NCBI GenBank assembly: GCA_036652795.1
Contig: JAVVVD010000001.1
Span: 124,001 to 188,000, forward strand
Reading direction: 5' to 3'
Length of the DNA stretch: 64,000 nucleotides
DNA from: JAVVVD01 sp036652795
GTDB lineage: Bacteria > Bacillota > Clostridia > Christensenellales > CAG-138
Shown: positions 53,501 through 61,370 of the stretch, in pieces
Layout of the letters: every line of letters begins with the position of its first letter
How positions within the stretch are numbered: the first letter of the stretch is position 1
Program-made: the position numbers and the translations under genes
Notes under the pieces: model-generated
Databases searched by the model: none
What the model was told of the DNA's origin: nothing
The model's input: only the letters and a program-made list of their open reading frames with translations

Positions 53501-54225
53501 GACGGTTCAAAAACTCGGCGGATGCGGGAGCAGCGGCGGCGGTGGCACCATTTTATAAGTATCTTATACTTACGCTGTTGTGGTGTTGCGTATTCTACAT
53601 AGCAGTACCAGTGGGGATATATTTGCTTGCGTATATGCCGTATTATCTTTGCCAAAACCCCTACGATGTTAAAGGCGTATGGGAGGTGCAGAAGTTTATG
53701 TTCTCATATCATAGCGGACTTACCGATACACACCCATACGAATCACCATGGTGGCAATGGCCGCTTAACCTTAGACCAATGTGGTACTATGTTGGCTATG
53801 ACACGGCCGCTGGAAATATCTCCACTATCTCCGCTATGGGAAATCCTGCGGTGTGGTGGCCTTGTCTTGTGGGAACAATAGCACTTATGATACAGCTGCT
53901 GCGCGGGAAGCTAAAAAATGATGACAATATAACCGTGTTGCTAATTGGTATCGCGGCAAACTATGTGCCATGGGTACTCGTACCACGATGCACATTCGTG
54001 TATCATTACTTTGCAACAGTACCGTTTATAATATTGTGTACTGTATATATGCTCAAACGCATCGAGGAGACAACTGCGCGGCATGGCTGGATAAAATGGG
54101 CATGGATGGGGCTTGCCATAGCCATGTTTATATTGTTCTATCCGGTTATATCTGGAGCAGAATGCTCACGCAAGCTTGTTAACATGCTGGAATGGCTGCC
54201 AACATGGACATTTATGGGAAAGTGA
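50506..54225 (+). CDS. Very large membrane glycosyltransferase: CBM-like domain plus two GT-C modules
   Basis: 1239 residues. Residues 1-23 are a signal peptide. About 25-180 is a carbohydrate-binding jelly-roll (CBM4/9-like, NGSFDATAAGELPDGW). One membrane helix at about 205-225 is followed by GT-C module 1 (about 245-640), many membrane segments with the acidic loop GHPTDIQCF and an arabinosyl/mannosyltransferase-like pattern. After a linker comes module 2: one helix, a discoidin-like beta domain outside the membrane (about 705-820), then a protein O-mannosyltransferase core with DELYHARTAYEH (about 829), NSHPPLGKVF and the C-terminal THPYESPWWQWPLNLRP. Both modules should use polyprenyl-phosphate sugars. 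gtrA follows after 22 bases. The acceptor is unknown. Confidence 0.85.
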   Translation: MRKLLAVSVMLIVLLGAATAFATPNSDLIENGSFDATAAGELPDGWYFDAWLKETSDAALNMDNGRTGMAVHIINYIENDVRLCRNIEVEGNSYYRISCYIKTAGVTGGAGANISVADTLAASTARLNDSDWEYVELIGKTEKKQNSIVVCLRIGGYGALSLGEAWFDDFNVVKLDNKPMGEVADFSKVEYQAQQQPEQGKMPYIGAIVLTPLLFIVVFIMVYKRLMHTSMAVHTKNEEYRNITIILCASFLLRCLLSLTIYGHPTDIQCFMSWSNALVENGLSSFYTSGMFADYTPGYMYVLWLTGAISKLLGFAYGDAGYVLLTKLPAILADIMAAYVVYKLARKRFSYNVSMLLMLFCAFNPVMAFVSGGWGQIDQVLAVLLLATIYLFVEKKQVLAGLIYGLAILVKPQALMIGPLMAVAYVLYIHDNGWKGLLKTIAAVLSAVGVIWLLSLPFKSTQEPLWIVNKYFDTASSYPYASVEAYNLFALFGGNWANVNSTFLIFSYGQWGTVLMGAAVVFTAILYIYGRKAEPHCLMLCAGYLLCALFIVGQYMHERYMFPALLLLLVAFIFYNDKRLYLTYGFLSASLLLNVLGAFVIVSRQDAREGVYNALTYIGSLLNIMGYGYFTYVCCDIIFKKRRIPVEKQTKAATVVQAEKLEYNLPQPVDNKLHYTKKDRLYCIALTAIYAVVALVNLGTLQAPQTTWYGNYGDVVSVELEDDAVLSDIWIFGGMYTGSITITADDGTTIDYKQDNGDMFRWISIGGSEVRSKSFTIEVTDGSVWINELAFFGADGKLLSASASSAIELTDEPDQIPDHMSYINGMYFDELYHARTAYEHLHGIQPYENSHPPLGKVFIMLGIAIFGMNAFGWRIIGTLFGIGMVPVMYAFAKRLFKRSEYALLVSVLFAFDFMHFTQTRIATIDVYGVFFIILMFYYMYQYYCMNFYVDGLKKTLKPLSLAGVFFGLGAASKWICIYAGFGLAALLTISLIKRYIEYRRFKNSADAGAAAAVAPFYKYLILTLLWCCVFYIAVPVGIYLLAYMPYYLCQNPYDVKGVWEVQKFMFSYHSGLTDTHPYESPWWQWPLNLRPMWYYVGYDTAAGNISTISAMGNPAVWWPCLVGTIALMIQLLRGKLKNDDNITVLLIGIAANYVPWVLVPRCTFVYHYFATVPFIILCTVYMLKRIEETTARHGWIKWAWMGLAIAMFILFYPVISGAECSRKLVNMLEWLPTWTFMGK

Positions 54226-54247
54226 CTAAGGGAAAAGGTGAAAATGT

Positions 54248-54664
54248 ATGGTGAAAACACGGGATGCGGATGTTAAAAACAGTGTGATGCAGTTTGTTAA
54301 GTTTAATCTAGTGGGAGTGATAAACAGCGCAGTCGACTTTGGCATATATACGCTGCTAACCCTGCTGGGACTTAACTACATAATATCACAGGTTATATCG
54401 TATAGTTGCGGTGTGGCAAACAGCTATCTGTGGAATTCAAGTTGGACGTTCAAAGAGCAGCGCAAACGTAATTGGCGCGAGATAGCGCTATTTATACTTG
54501 TAAATCTGGTGGCGCTTGGCACATCCACACTGGCGCTGTATATTTGTCGTGAGAAGTTTAACGTGCAAAACGAGCTTCTATGCAAGCTTATATCGATGCC
54601 ATGCGCGATAATAGTCAACTTTTTTGGTAATAAGCTGATCGTATTCAATGATAATAAGCATTAA
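54248..54664 (+). CDS. GtrA-like flippase
   Basis: 138 residues with four membrane segments and the GtrA/DPMS signature: FVKFNLVGVINSAVDFGIYTLL (split into shorter runs at about 18-37), VANSYLWNSSWTFKEQ (about 56-71) and a final FFGNKLIVF. GtrA proteins are thought to flip polyprenyl-phosphate sugars to the outer face of the membrane, which is what both GT-C modules of the gene just upstream need. GGAAAAGG lies about 9 bases before the start. The pair forms a self-contained donor-and-transferase unit. Confidence 0.9.
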   Translation: MVKTRDADVKNSVMQFVKFNLVGVINSAVDFGIYTLLTLLGLNYIISQVISYSCGVANSYLWNSSWTFKEQRKRNWREIALFILVNLVALGTSTLALYICREKFNVQNELLCKLISMPCAIIVNFFGNKLIVFNDNKH

Positions 54665-54692
54665 TAACAACGCGTAAACAGGGGGGATGCGG

Positions 54693-56219
54693 GTGCTGGC
54701 CAAGGTGAATAGCTACGGGCTCAACGGACTTAACGGGATAGCCATTACAGTGGAGGTGGACGTATCAGGGGGACTGCCATCGTACGAAACTGTGGGGCTG
54801 CCAGATGCTGCTGTGCGTGAATCAAAAGAACGGGTACGGGCCGCAATACGCAATAGCAATTTTGATTTTCCAATGAGCCGCATCACGGTGAGTTTGGCGC
54901 CTGCCGATATGCGCAAGGAAGGATCAATATATGATCTGCCGATTGCAGTGGGCATATTGGCGGCCACAGGGCAGATAGACAAACAAAGACTTGATCGCAT
55001 TATACTAGGTGAGCTGGCGCTGGACGGCGGTGTACGGGAGATAGCCGGAGTATTGCCAATGATGATAGGCGCGCGCGCTGAGGGCAAAACACATGTTGTG
55101 CTTCCGGCTGGCAATGCAGCGGAGGCAGCGTATGTAGAAGATCTTAATATTATACCGGTTACAACCCTATCGCAGCTTACGGCATTTTTGAACAGACAGC
55201 AGGATATTGAGCAATATCCGTTCATTCCTTGGGACAAACACGGTGTAACGTATCAAACGGATTTTTCAGATATAAAAGGGCAGCAGGGCGCGAAACGCGC
55301 CGCACAGGTTGCGGTGGCAGGCGGACATCATATGCTGCTGGTAGGAACGCCGGGCTCAGGTAAAACCATGCTCGCCCGCGCCATTCCTGGTATTTTGCCT
55401 GAACTGACACTGGATGAGGCGCTTTCTATAACACGTATTCATTCAATCGTTGGTGCCACAAAAGGCAGCGGCGGTATAATAACGGAGCGCCCATTTCGCG
55501 CACCGCATCATTCGGCATCCACTGTGGCGCTGGTTGGAGGTGGCAGCAGGGCGCTGCCAGGCGAAATAAGTCTCGCACATTACGGGGTATTGTTCCTGGA
55601 CGAGTTTCCCGAATTCAGGCGCGATGCACTAGAGTCTCTGCGCCAGCCGTTGGAGGATGGCTGTGTTAACGTAAGCCGTGCCAATTCACGCAGCACATAT
55701 CCAGCGGAATTTATGCTGGTTGCAGCGATGAACCCATGCCCATGCGGGAACTTTGGTTCGCGTATTAACGAGTGCAGATGCACACCGTTTGCCATACAGC
55801 GATACAGGAGCCGCATAAGTGGCCCAATGCTGGACAGGATAGATATCCATGTTGAAATGACAGAGGTTGGCTATGGAGATATGACAGCCAAGAGTAAGGG
55901 CGAAAGCTCCGAGAGCATACGAAACCGTGTAAATGCAGCCCGTATGATACAACGCAAAAGATATATGGAGGATGGGATTTTATTCAACGCACAGCTTACA
56001 AACAAACTAATACAAAGATACTGTATGCCTGATGCAGACGGCGCTGCATTGCTTAAAAAGGCGTTTGAATCGCTCAAATTGAGTGCACGTGCGTACAATC
56101 GTATACTTAAGGTGGCACGTACAATAGCGGATATGGATGAAGCGCAGAGCGTAGGCGCGGATCATATTGCCGAAGCGGTGCAATACCGAAGTGTGGACGG
56201 CAAGTATTGGGGAGATTAG
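54693..56219 (+). CDS. YifB/ComM family Mg-chelatase-like AAA+ ATPase
   Basis: 508 residues from the GTG at 54693, because GGGGGG ends 6 bases before it and the family opens MLAKVNSYGLNG; the ATG at 54687 is too close to that site. The N-terminal domain (about 1-170) has a Lon-like fold, then the AAA+ core with GTPGSGKTMLARAIPGILP (about 211-229), LFLDEFPEFRRDALESLRQP and a zinc-like MNPCPCG...CRC segment, and a C-terminal helical domain. ComM is a helicase that aids branch migration in natural transformation; dprA follows directly. Confidence 0.92.
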   Translation: MLAKVNSYGLNGLNGIAITVEVDVSGGLPSYETVGLPDAAVRESKERVRAAIRNSNFDFPMSRITVSLAPADMRKEGSIYDLPIAVGILAATGQIDKQRLDRIILGELALDGGVREIAGVLPMMIGARAEGKTHVVLPAGNAAEAAYVEDLNIIPVTTLSQLTAFLNRQQDIEQYPFIPWDKHGVTYQTDFSDIKGQQGAKRAAQVAVAGGHHMLLVGTPGSGKTMLARAIPGILPELTLDEALSITRIHSIVGATKGSGGIITERPFRAPHHSASTVALVGGGSRALPGEISLAHYGVLFLDEFPEFRRDALESLRQPLEDGCVNVSRANSRSTYPAEFMLVAAMNPCPCGNFGSRINECRCTPFAIQRYRSRISGPMLDRIDIHVEMTEVGYGDMTAKSKGESSESIRNRVNAARMIQRKRYMEDGILFNAQLTNKLIQRYCMPDADGAALLKKAFESLKLSARAYNRILKVARTIADMDEAQSVGADHIAEAVQYRSVDGKYWGD

Positions 56220-56222
56220 CAT

Positions 56223-57332
56223 ATGGAATACGGAGCGCATGAAAGATATTTGCTATGGCTTAGCTTTGTTACAGAATGCTATCCGGCAAGATATTACGGG
56301 CTGCTGGATACGTATAAAGGTGGCGCAGAAGAGGTGTTCCAAGCTGCTGCAACCAATAAACTTGACGTTTGTGCGCATTGTGGTGCGGCGCATATAAAAA
56401 ATATATGTGAAAAAGCATCTGAGGGATATATCGATAGATGCCTTGAGTATATGCGAAAAAAACATATCGATGCAGTAAGCTTTGGCTCAATTGGGTATCC
56501 GATTCTGCTTTCAGAAATAAGCGATCCGCCGCCGGTGTTGTTTGTGCGCGGCATGATCAAAATGAATATACAAATGCCCATAGCTGTTATCGGCAGCCGC
56601 AAATGCACAGATTACGGTAAGCGCACAGCTGAGCTGCTTTCAAGAGAGCTTTCTGAGCGTGGGGCATGCATAATATCAGGGTTGGCATATGGTATTGACT
56701 GCATTGCGTCAAAAAGTGCACTTGATGCTAAAGATAATGAGTACCCAACGGTGGCGGTGCTTGGTAGCGGGGTAGACGTAATATATCCAAAGAGCAATGC
56801 GCGGCTATACTCTGCAATTGTGGAAAGGGGCGCAGTGATATCAGAGTTTTTGCCTGGCGCACAGCCGGAACGCTATAATTTCCCGCGCAGGAATCGTATA
56901 ATTAGCGGAATTTCGCGCGGCGTAGTTGTGGTGGAGGCTGCAAAAACAAGCGGAACATCTATAACCGTTGGACATGCATTGGATCAGGGTCGTGATGTGT
57001 TTGCTGTGCCAGGTAGGATAAACGACCAGATGAGCGAAGGAACAAATGCGCTTATAGCCCAAGGACATGCAAAATGTGTGCTTTGCACACAGGATATAAT
57101 TGATGAATATGGCGGTGAATTTAAGAGAAAAGACGCTGCCATGCGAATCGACGAAACCGTGCTAAACTATGAACAAACGCTGCTGATACGGCTGCTTACG
57201 GCAGGCGAACGCAGCTTTGATGAGCTGTGCGAGCTTACGGGGCTTTCGGCTGCAAAACTAAATTCCACCTTGACAGGGATGGAGTTTTCGGGAATAATTA
57301 AGCAATCGCCCGGCAGAATGTACGAATTATAG
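56223..57332 (+). CDS. dprA: DNA processing protein DprA
   Basis: 369 residues: an N-terminal SAM/helix-hairpin-like region (about 1-70), the Rossmann-fold DprA domain with IAVIGSRKCTDYG (about 121-133), ISGLAYGID (about 153-161), FPRRNRIISGIS and GRDVFAVPG (about 255), and a C-terminal winged helix (about 315-369). DprA loads RecA on incoming single-stranded DNA. The gene is kept in many non-competent bacteria too, so it does not prove competence. It starts 3 bases after yifB and is 28 bases before topA. Confidence 0.94.
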   Translation: MEYGAHERYLLWLSFVTECYPARYYGLLDTYKGGAEEVFQAAATNKLDVCAHCGAAHIKNICEKASEGYIDRCLEYMRKKHIDAVSFGSIGYPILLSEISDPPPVLFVRGMIKMNIQMPIAVIGSRKCTDYGKRTAELLSRELSERGACIISGLAYGIDCIASKSALDAKDNEYPTVAVLGSGVDVIYPKSNARLYSAIVERGAVISEFLPGAQPERYNFPRRNRIISGISRGVVVVEAAKTSGTSITVGHALDQGRDVFAVPGRINDQMSEGTNALIAQGHAKCVLCTQDIIDEYGGEFKRKDAAMRIDETVLNYEQTLLIRLLTAGERSFDELCELTGLSAAKLNSTLTGMEFSGIIKQSPGRMYEL

Positions 57333-57360
57333 CGGCCGGATTTACATCGGAGGTAGATTA

Positions 57361-59463
57361 ATGTCGGAAATGCTTGTGATCGTGGAGTCCCCCGCAAAGG
57401 CCAAAACGATTGGTAAGTTTCTTGGTAGCAAGTATAAGGTGGTAGCTTCAAACGGGCACGTGAGGGATCTTCCCAAGAGTCAGCTCGGCGTGGACGTGGA
57501 CAATGACTTTCAGCCTAAATACATTACGCTGCGCGGCCGCGGAGATGTTCTAGAGCGAATAAGGAAGGAAGCCAAGACGGCGAATAAGATATATTTGGCA
57601 ACTGACCCTGATATGGAGGGTGAAGCGATATCGTGGCATTTGGCGCAGATACTAAAGCTTGACGTAAAATCACAATGCCGCATAGTTTTTAATGAGATAA
57701 CCTCAAACACCGTTAAAAAATCGGTTAAAAATGCGCGTGCGATAGATATGAACCTTGTTGATGCGCAGCAGGCGCGGCGTGTACTGGATAGACTGGTTGG
57801 GTATAAGATAAGCCCTATATTATGGGCAAAGGTGCGCAAAGGACTTTCAGCCGGCCGGGTTCAATCTGTTGCAACACGAATAATATGTGATCGTGAGCAG
57901 GAGATAATCGACTTTGTACCTGAAGAATATTGGAATATAGTGGCAATATTGGCTGGAAAATCTATAAAGAAGCCTATAAAAGCTAAGTTTTTTGGCATCA
58001 ATGGTAAAAAGATGGACATAAAAACAGAACAGCAGGCCAATGAGATTGTTGATAAAAGCAAGGACGCAAGGTTTGATATAACGGATATAAAAGTAATAGA
58101 AAAACCGCGCCATGCGCCAGCTCCGTTCATAACAAGCAGCCTTCAGCAGGAGGCGTCACGAAAACTTAGCTTTACAACAAAACTTACAATGCTTGTGGCT
58201 CAGCAACTGTATGAAGGCATAGAATTGCAGGGCAGTGGTGGACTTACCGGTCTTATTACATATATTAGAACGGATTCAGTGCGCATAGCGGATGAAGCGC
58301 AGCAGCAGGCACTGGGCTATATAGCAAAACAATATGGTGAAAAGTATGTGCCTAATCAGCCAAACATATATAAAGGACGCAAGGGTGCGCAGGATGCGCA
58401 TGAGGCAATCCGCCCAGCAAACCTGGAGTTGACGCCACAGGGAATAAGAGGCTCACTAAACAACAATCAATATAAGCTATACAGGCTGATATATGAGCGC
58501 TTCCTTGCCAGCCAGATGGCTGAAGCGGTGTTTGAAAATAGCACAGTTACATTCGATGCAAATGGCTGCACATATAAAGCGAACGGCGTGCGAACAATAT
58601 TTGATGGGTATACAGCCGTATATACAGAAGGCAGAGATGATACTGACGAAAATGAAACAGCGCTGCCAAAACTGTCAAAAGAAGATGTATTTACTGCGGA
58701 TGATATCCAGAGCGAACAGCGATTTACACAGCCGTTGCCGCGCTATACTGAGGCTTCACTGGTAAAAACACTTGAAGAAAAGGGCATTGGTCGCCCAAGC
58801 ACATATTCACCTACGATATCAACAATAATTGACCGCGGCTATGTGCAACGCGAAAAAAAGCTGCTTATCCCAACAGAGCTTGGCTTCGTGGTTACGCAGA
58901 TAATGAAGGACAATTTTGATAATATTGTTGACATCAAGTTTACCGCCGACATGGAGAGTAAACTGGATTTTGTTAAGGATGGGGAACAGGGCTGGACGGA
59001 GGTAATCCGCGAATTCTATGAACCTTTCAGAATAACGATCGAAAAGGCAGCCGAGAGCATCGAAAAAATCGTAATACCCGATGTTGTGTCCGATATCCCA
59101 TGCGAAAAGTGTGGGGCTATGATGGTATATAAGATGGGCAGATTCGGCAAGTTTTTGGCATGTCCTAATTTCCCCGATTGCCGCAGTACTAAGGCAATAA
59201 TTGAGAAGATAGATGTGCCATGCCCCAAATGTGGAAATATGCTGATAAAACGCAAGTCAAAGCGTGGCAAGGTGTTTTATGGATGTGAAAAATATCCGGA
59301 TTGCGACTTCGTATCGTGGGATAGACCCACAAAGGACAAGTGCCCAAAATGCGGAGCGATAATGGTGCATAAAATGGGCCCAAACGGTGGTTACACTATC
59401 TGCTCGGATAAGGCGTGCGGGTTTGTGGTTAGGGCAATCAAGAAGGGGAATGAGAATGAATGA
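57361..59463 (+). CDS. topA: DNA topoisomerase I
   Basis: 700 residues. The Toprim domain opens LVIVESPAKAKTIGKFLG (about 5-22) and has the TDPDMEGEAISWH acidic triad (about 82-94); the catalytic tyrosine is in LITYIRTDS (about 298-306). Three C-terminal zinc ribbons (about 578-602, 620-645 and 661-685) each contain CxxC pairs, the third ending in CSDKAC. It relaxes negative supercoils behind polymerase. GGAGGT lies 7 bases before the ATG. The stop overlaps trmFO by 8 bases. Confidence 0.98.
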   Translation: MSEMLVIVESPAKAKTIGKFLGSKYKVVASNGHVRDLPKSQLGVDVDNDFQPKYITLRGRGDVLERIRKEAKTANKIYLATDPDMEGEAISWHLAQILKLDVKSQCRIVFNEITSNTVKKSVKNARAIDMNLVDAQQARRVLDRLVGYKISPILWAKVRKGLSAGRVQSVATRIICDREQEIIDFVPEEYWNIVAILAGKSIKKPIKAKFFGINGKKMDIKTEQQANEIVDKSKDARFDITDIKVIEKPRHAPAPFITSSLQQEASRKLSFTTKLTMLVAQQLYEGIELQGSGGLTGLITYIRTDSVRIADEAQQQALGYIAKQYGEKYVPNQPNIYKGRKGAQDAHEAIRPANLELTPQGIRGSLNNNQYKLYRLIYERFLASQMAEAVFENSTVTFDANGCTYKANGVRTIFDGYTAVYTEGRDDTDENETALPKLSKEDVFTADDIQSEQRFTQPLPRYTEASLVKTLEEKGIGRPSTYSPTISTIIDRGYVQREKKLLIPTELGFVVTQIMKDNFDNIVDIKFTADMESKLDFVKDGEQGWTEVIREFYEPFRITIEKAAESIEKIVIPDVVSDIPCEKCGAMMVYKMGRFGKFLACPNFPDCRSTKAIIEKIDVPCPKCGNMLIKRKSKRGKVFYGCEKYPDCDFVSWDRPTKDKCPKCGAIMVHKMGPNGGYTICSDKACGFVVRAIKKGNENE

Positions 59464-60757
59464 CCGTGTGACGGTGATAGGTGCTGGCCTTGCGGGATGT
59501 GAAGCCGCGTTTCAGCTTGCTGAGCGCGGCATAACTGTATTCCTGTATGAAATGAAGCCTCAGCGTAAATTGCCGGCGCATAAATCAAATAATTTTTGTG
59601 AACTTGTGTGCTCAAATTCCCTTAGATCGGACAGGCTGCAAAATGCTGTAGGCTTGCTTAAAGAAGAGATGCGCAGGCTTGGTTCGCTGATAATAAGGTG
59701 CGCTGATGAAACGCGCGTACCAGCCGGAGGAGCGCTTGCTGTAGATAGAGATGGATTTTCGGCGCTGGTAACACAGCGCATACGCAGCCATCCAAATATA
59801 CAAATAATAGAAAGCGAGATAGGTGAGCTTCCAAAAGGCCCGGCAATAGTAGCTACAGGGCCGCTTACTGATGGTAAACTGATAGAATCTATAGAAGAAG
59901 CGCTGGGTGAGGGATTGCACTTTTTTGATGCGGCGGCGCCAATAATTACGAAGGAATCGCTGGACATGGATAAGGTGTTTTGCGCTTCAAGGTATGAACG
60001 TGGCAGCGATTATCTTAATTGTGCAATGACAAGGGAGGAATATTTTGCCTTTGTTCGTGAATTGGTAACGGCGGAAGCTGCGCCACTGCACGACTTTGAA
60101 TTTGTTAAGGTGTTCGAAGGATGTATGCCAATTGAAATAATGGCGAAGCGTGGGGATATGACACTTGCATTTGGCCCGCTAAAACCAATCGGCCTATCCG
60201 ATGAAAGAACGGGAGAAAGACCATTTGCGGTGGTGCAATTAAGACAGGATGATGCGGCTGGTACGCTGTATAACATAGTAGGGTTTCAGACTAACCTTAA
60301 ATTTGCAGAGCAACGGCGCGTATTTAGCATGATACCAGGGCTGGAACACGCCGAATTCATGCGCTATGGTGTAATGCATCGAAACAGCTTCATAAATTCT
60401 CCTGGTAAGTTGGACTGTGATTATCAGGTAAAAGCAATACCAGGATTATATTTTGCAGGCCAGATCACAGGAGTTGAGGGCTATGTTGAAAGTGCCTCCA
60501 GCGGACTCGTGGCTGGATTGAACCTTGCGCGCGAACAGCTGGGTAAAGGTAAGCTGGATTTTACCCGCACAACGGCAATAGGCGCACTGTCGCATTATGT
60601 TTCAGGGTATGCCGGCAAGGATTTTCAGCCGATGAACATGAACTTTGGAATAATGGAGCCGCTTATAAACCCACCGCGGAACAAGATGCAGCGTTATGAG
60701 CTTACCAGCGAACGTGCTTTAAGAATATTAAGTGACGTCATTGAGAATAAAATGTAA
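59456..60757 (+). CDS. trmFO: Folate-dependent tRNA-U54 methyltransferase TrmFO
   Basis: 433 residues from the ATG at 59456, with AAGGGGA about 8 bases upstream and inside topA. The FAD-binding motif GAGLAGCEAAFQLAERG (about 9-25) follows, then NNFCELVCSNSLRSD (about 44-58) and a late LYFAGQITGVEGYVESASSG (about 331-350). TrmFO uses methylene-THF and FADH2 to make ribothymidine at U54 of tRNA; the folate enzyme at 29.6 kb feeds the same pool. topA-trmFO linkage is the Bacillus order. The next unit starts with hslV. Confidence 0.96.
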   Translation: MNDRVTVIGAGLAGCEAAFQLAERGITVFLYEMKPQRKLPAHKSNNFCELVCSNSLRSDRLQNAVGLLKEEMRRLGSLIIRCADETRVPAGGALAVDRDGFSALVTQRIRSHPNIQIIESEIGELPKGPAIVATGPLTDGKLIESIEEALGEGLHFFDAAAPIITKESLDMDKVFCASRYERGSDYLNCAMTREEYFAFVRELVTAEAAPLHDFEFVKVFEGCMPIEIMAKRGDMTLAFGPLKPIGLSDERTGERPFAVVQLRQDDAAGTLYNIVGFQTNLKFAEQRRVFSMIPGLEHAEFMRYGVMHRNSFINSPGKLDCDYQVKAIPGLYFAGQITGVEGYVESASSGLVAGLNLAREQLGKGKLDFTRTTAIGALSHYVSGYAGKDFQPMNMNFGIMEPLINPPRNKMQRYELTSERALRILSDVIENKM

Positions 60758-60834
60758 AGTATGTGTATACAAGTAAAAAAGTAACTTGATCTGTGCTATT
60801 ATTGCCTTAGGAATATTTTTGAGAGGTATTACTT

Positions 60835-61368
60835 ATGCCATTGATGGGAACAACGATAATTGCAGTTAAAAGGGATGGAAAATGTGCGGTGGCCGGCGAT
60901 GGACAGGTTACCATGGGAGAAAAAACGATAATGAAGCATACCGCATGCAAGGTACGCAGGCTTTATCATAATAACGTGGTGGTGGGCTTTGCAGGCTCAG
61001 TGGCTGACGCATTTTCACTATGCGAGCGGTTCGAGGCGAAACTGGAGCAATACAGCGGCAGCCTGAAACGTGCGGCCGTATCGCTTGCGCAGGATTGGCG
61101 CAGCGACAAAGCTATGCGGCAGTTAGAAGCGCTGCTGATAGCGGCTGATGTGGAGGAATTGCTGATCATATCGGGGACAGGCGAGGTGATAGATCCTGAC
61201 GATGGCATAGCGGCGATCGGATCTGGAGGGATGTATGCATTGGCGGCAGCCAAGGCGCTTAAGGATAATACCGACCTCTCAGCGCGCGAAATAGCTGAAA
61301 AATCACTGTTGATAGCCTCGGATATATGTATCTTTACCAATGGAAACATATCCGTTGAGGAGGTTTAA
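60835..61368 (+). CDS. hslV: ATP-dependent protease subunit HslV (ClpQ)
   Basis: 177 residues. The N-terminus reads MPLMGTTIIAV; the active-site threonine of HslV should be the first Thr of TTIIAV, so five residues must be removed, similar to HslV proteins beginning MxxHGTT in other Gram-positives and Thermotoga. GDGQVTMG (about 22-29) and AAIGSGGMYALAAAKAL (about 130-146) are standard. GAGAGG lies 8 bases before the ATG. HslV forms the proteolytic double ring used by HslU. In Bacillus xerC (codV) lies between trmFO and hslV; it is missing here. Confidence 0.96.
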   Translation: MPLMGTTIIAVKRDGKCAVAGDGQVTMGEKTIMKHTACKVRRLYHNNVVVGFAGSVADAFSLCERFEAKLEQYSGSLKRAAVSLAQDWRSDKAMRQLEALLIAADVEELLIISGTGEVIDPDDGIAAIGSGGMYALAAAKALKDNTDLSAREIAEKSLLIASDICIFTNGNISVEEV

Positions 61369-61370
61369 AC

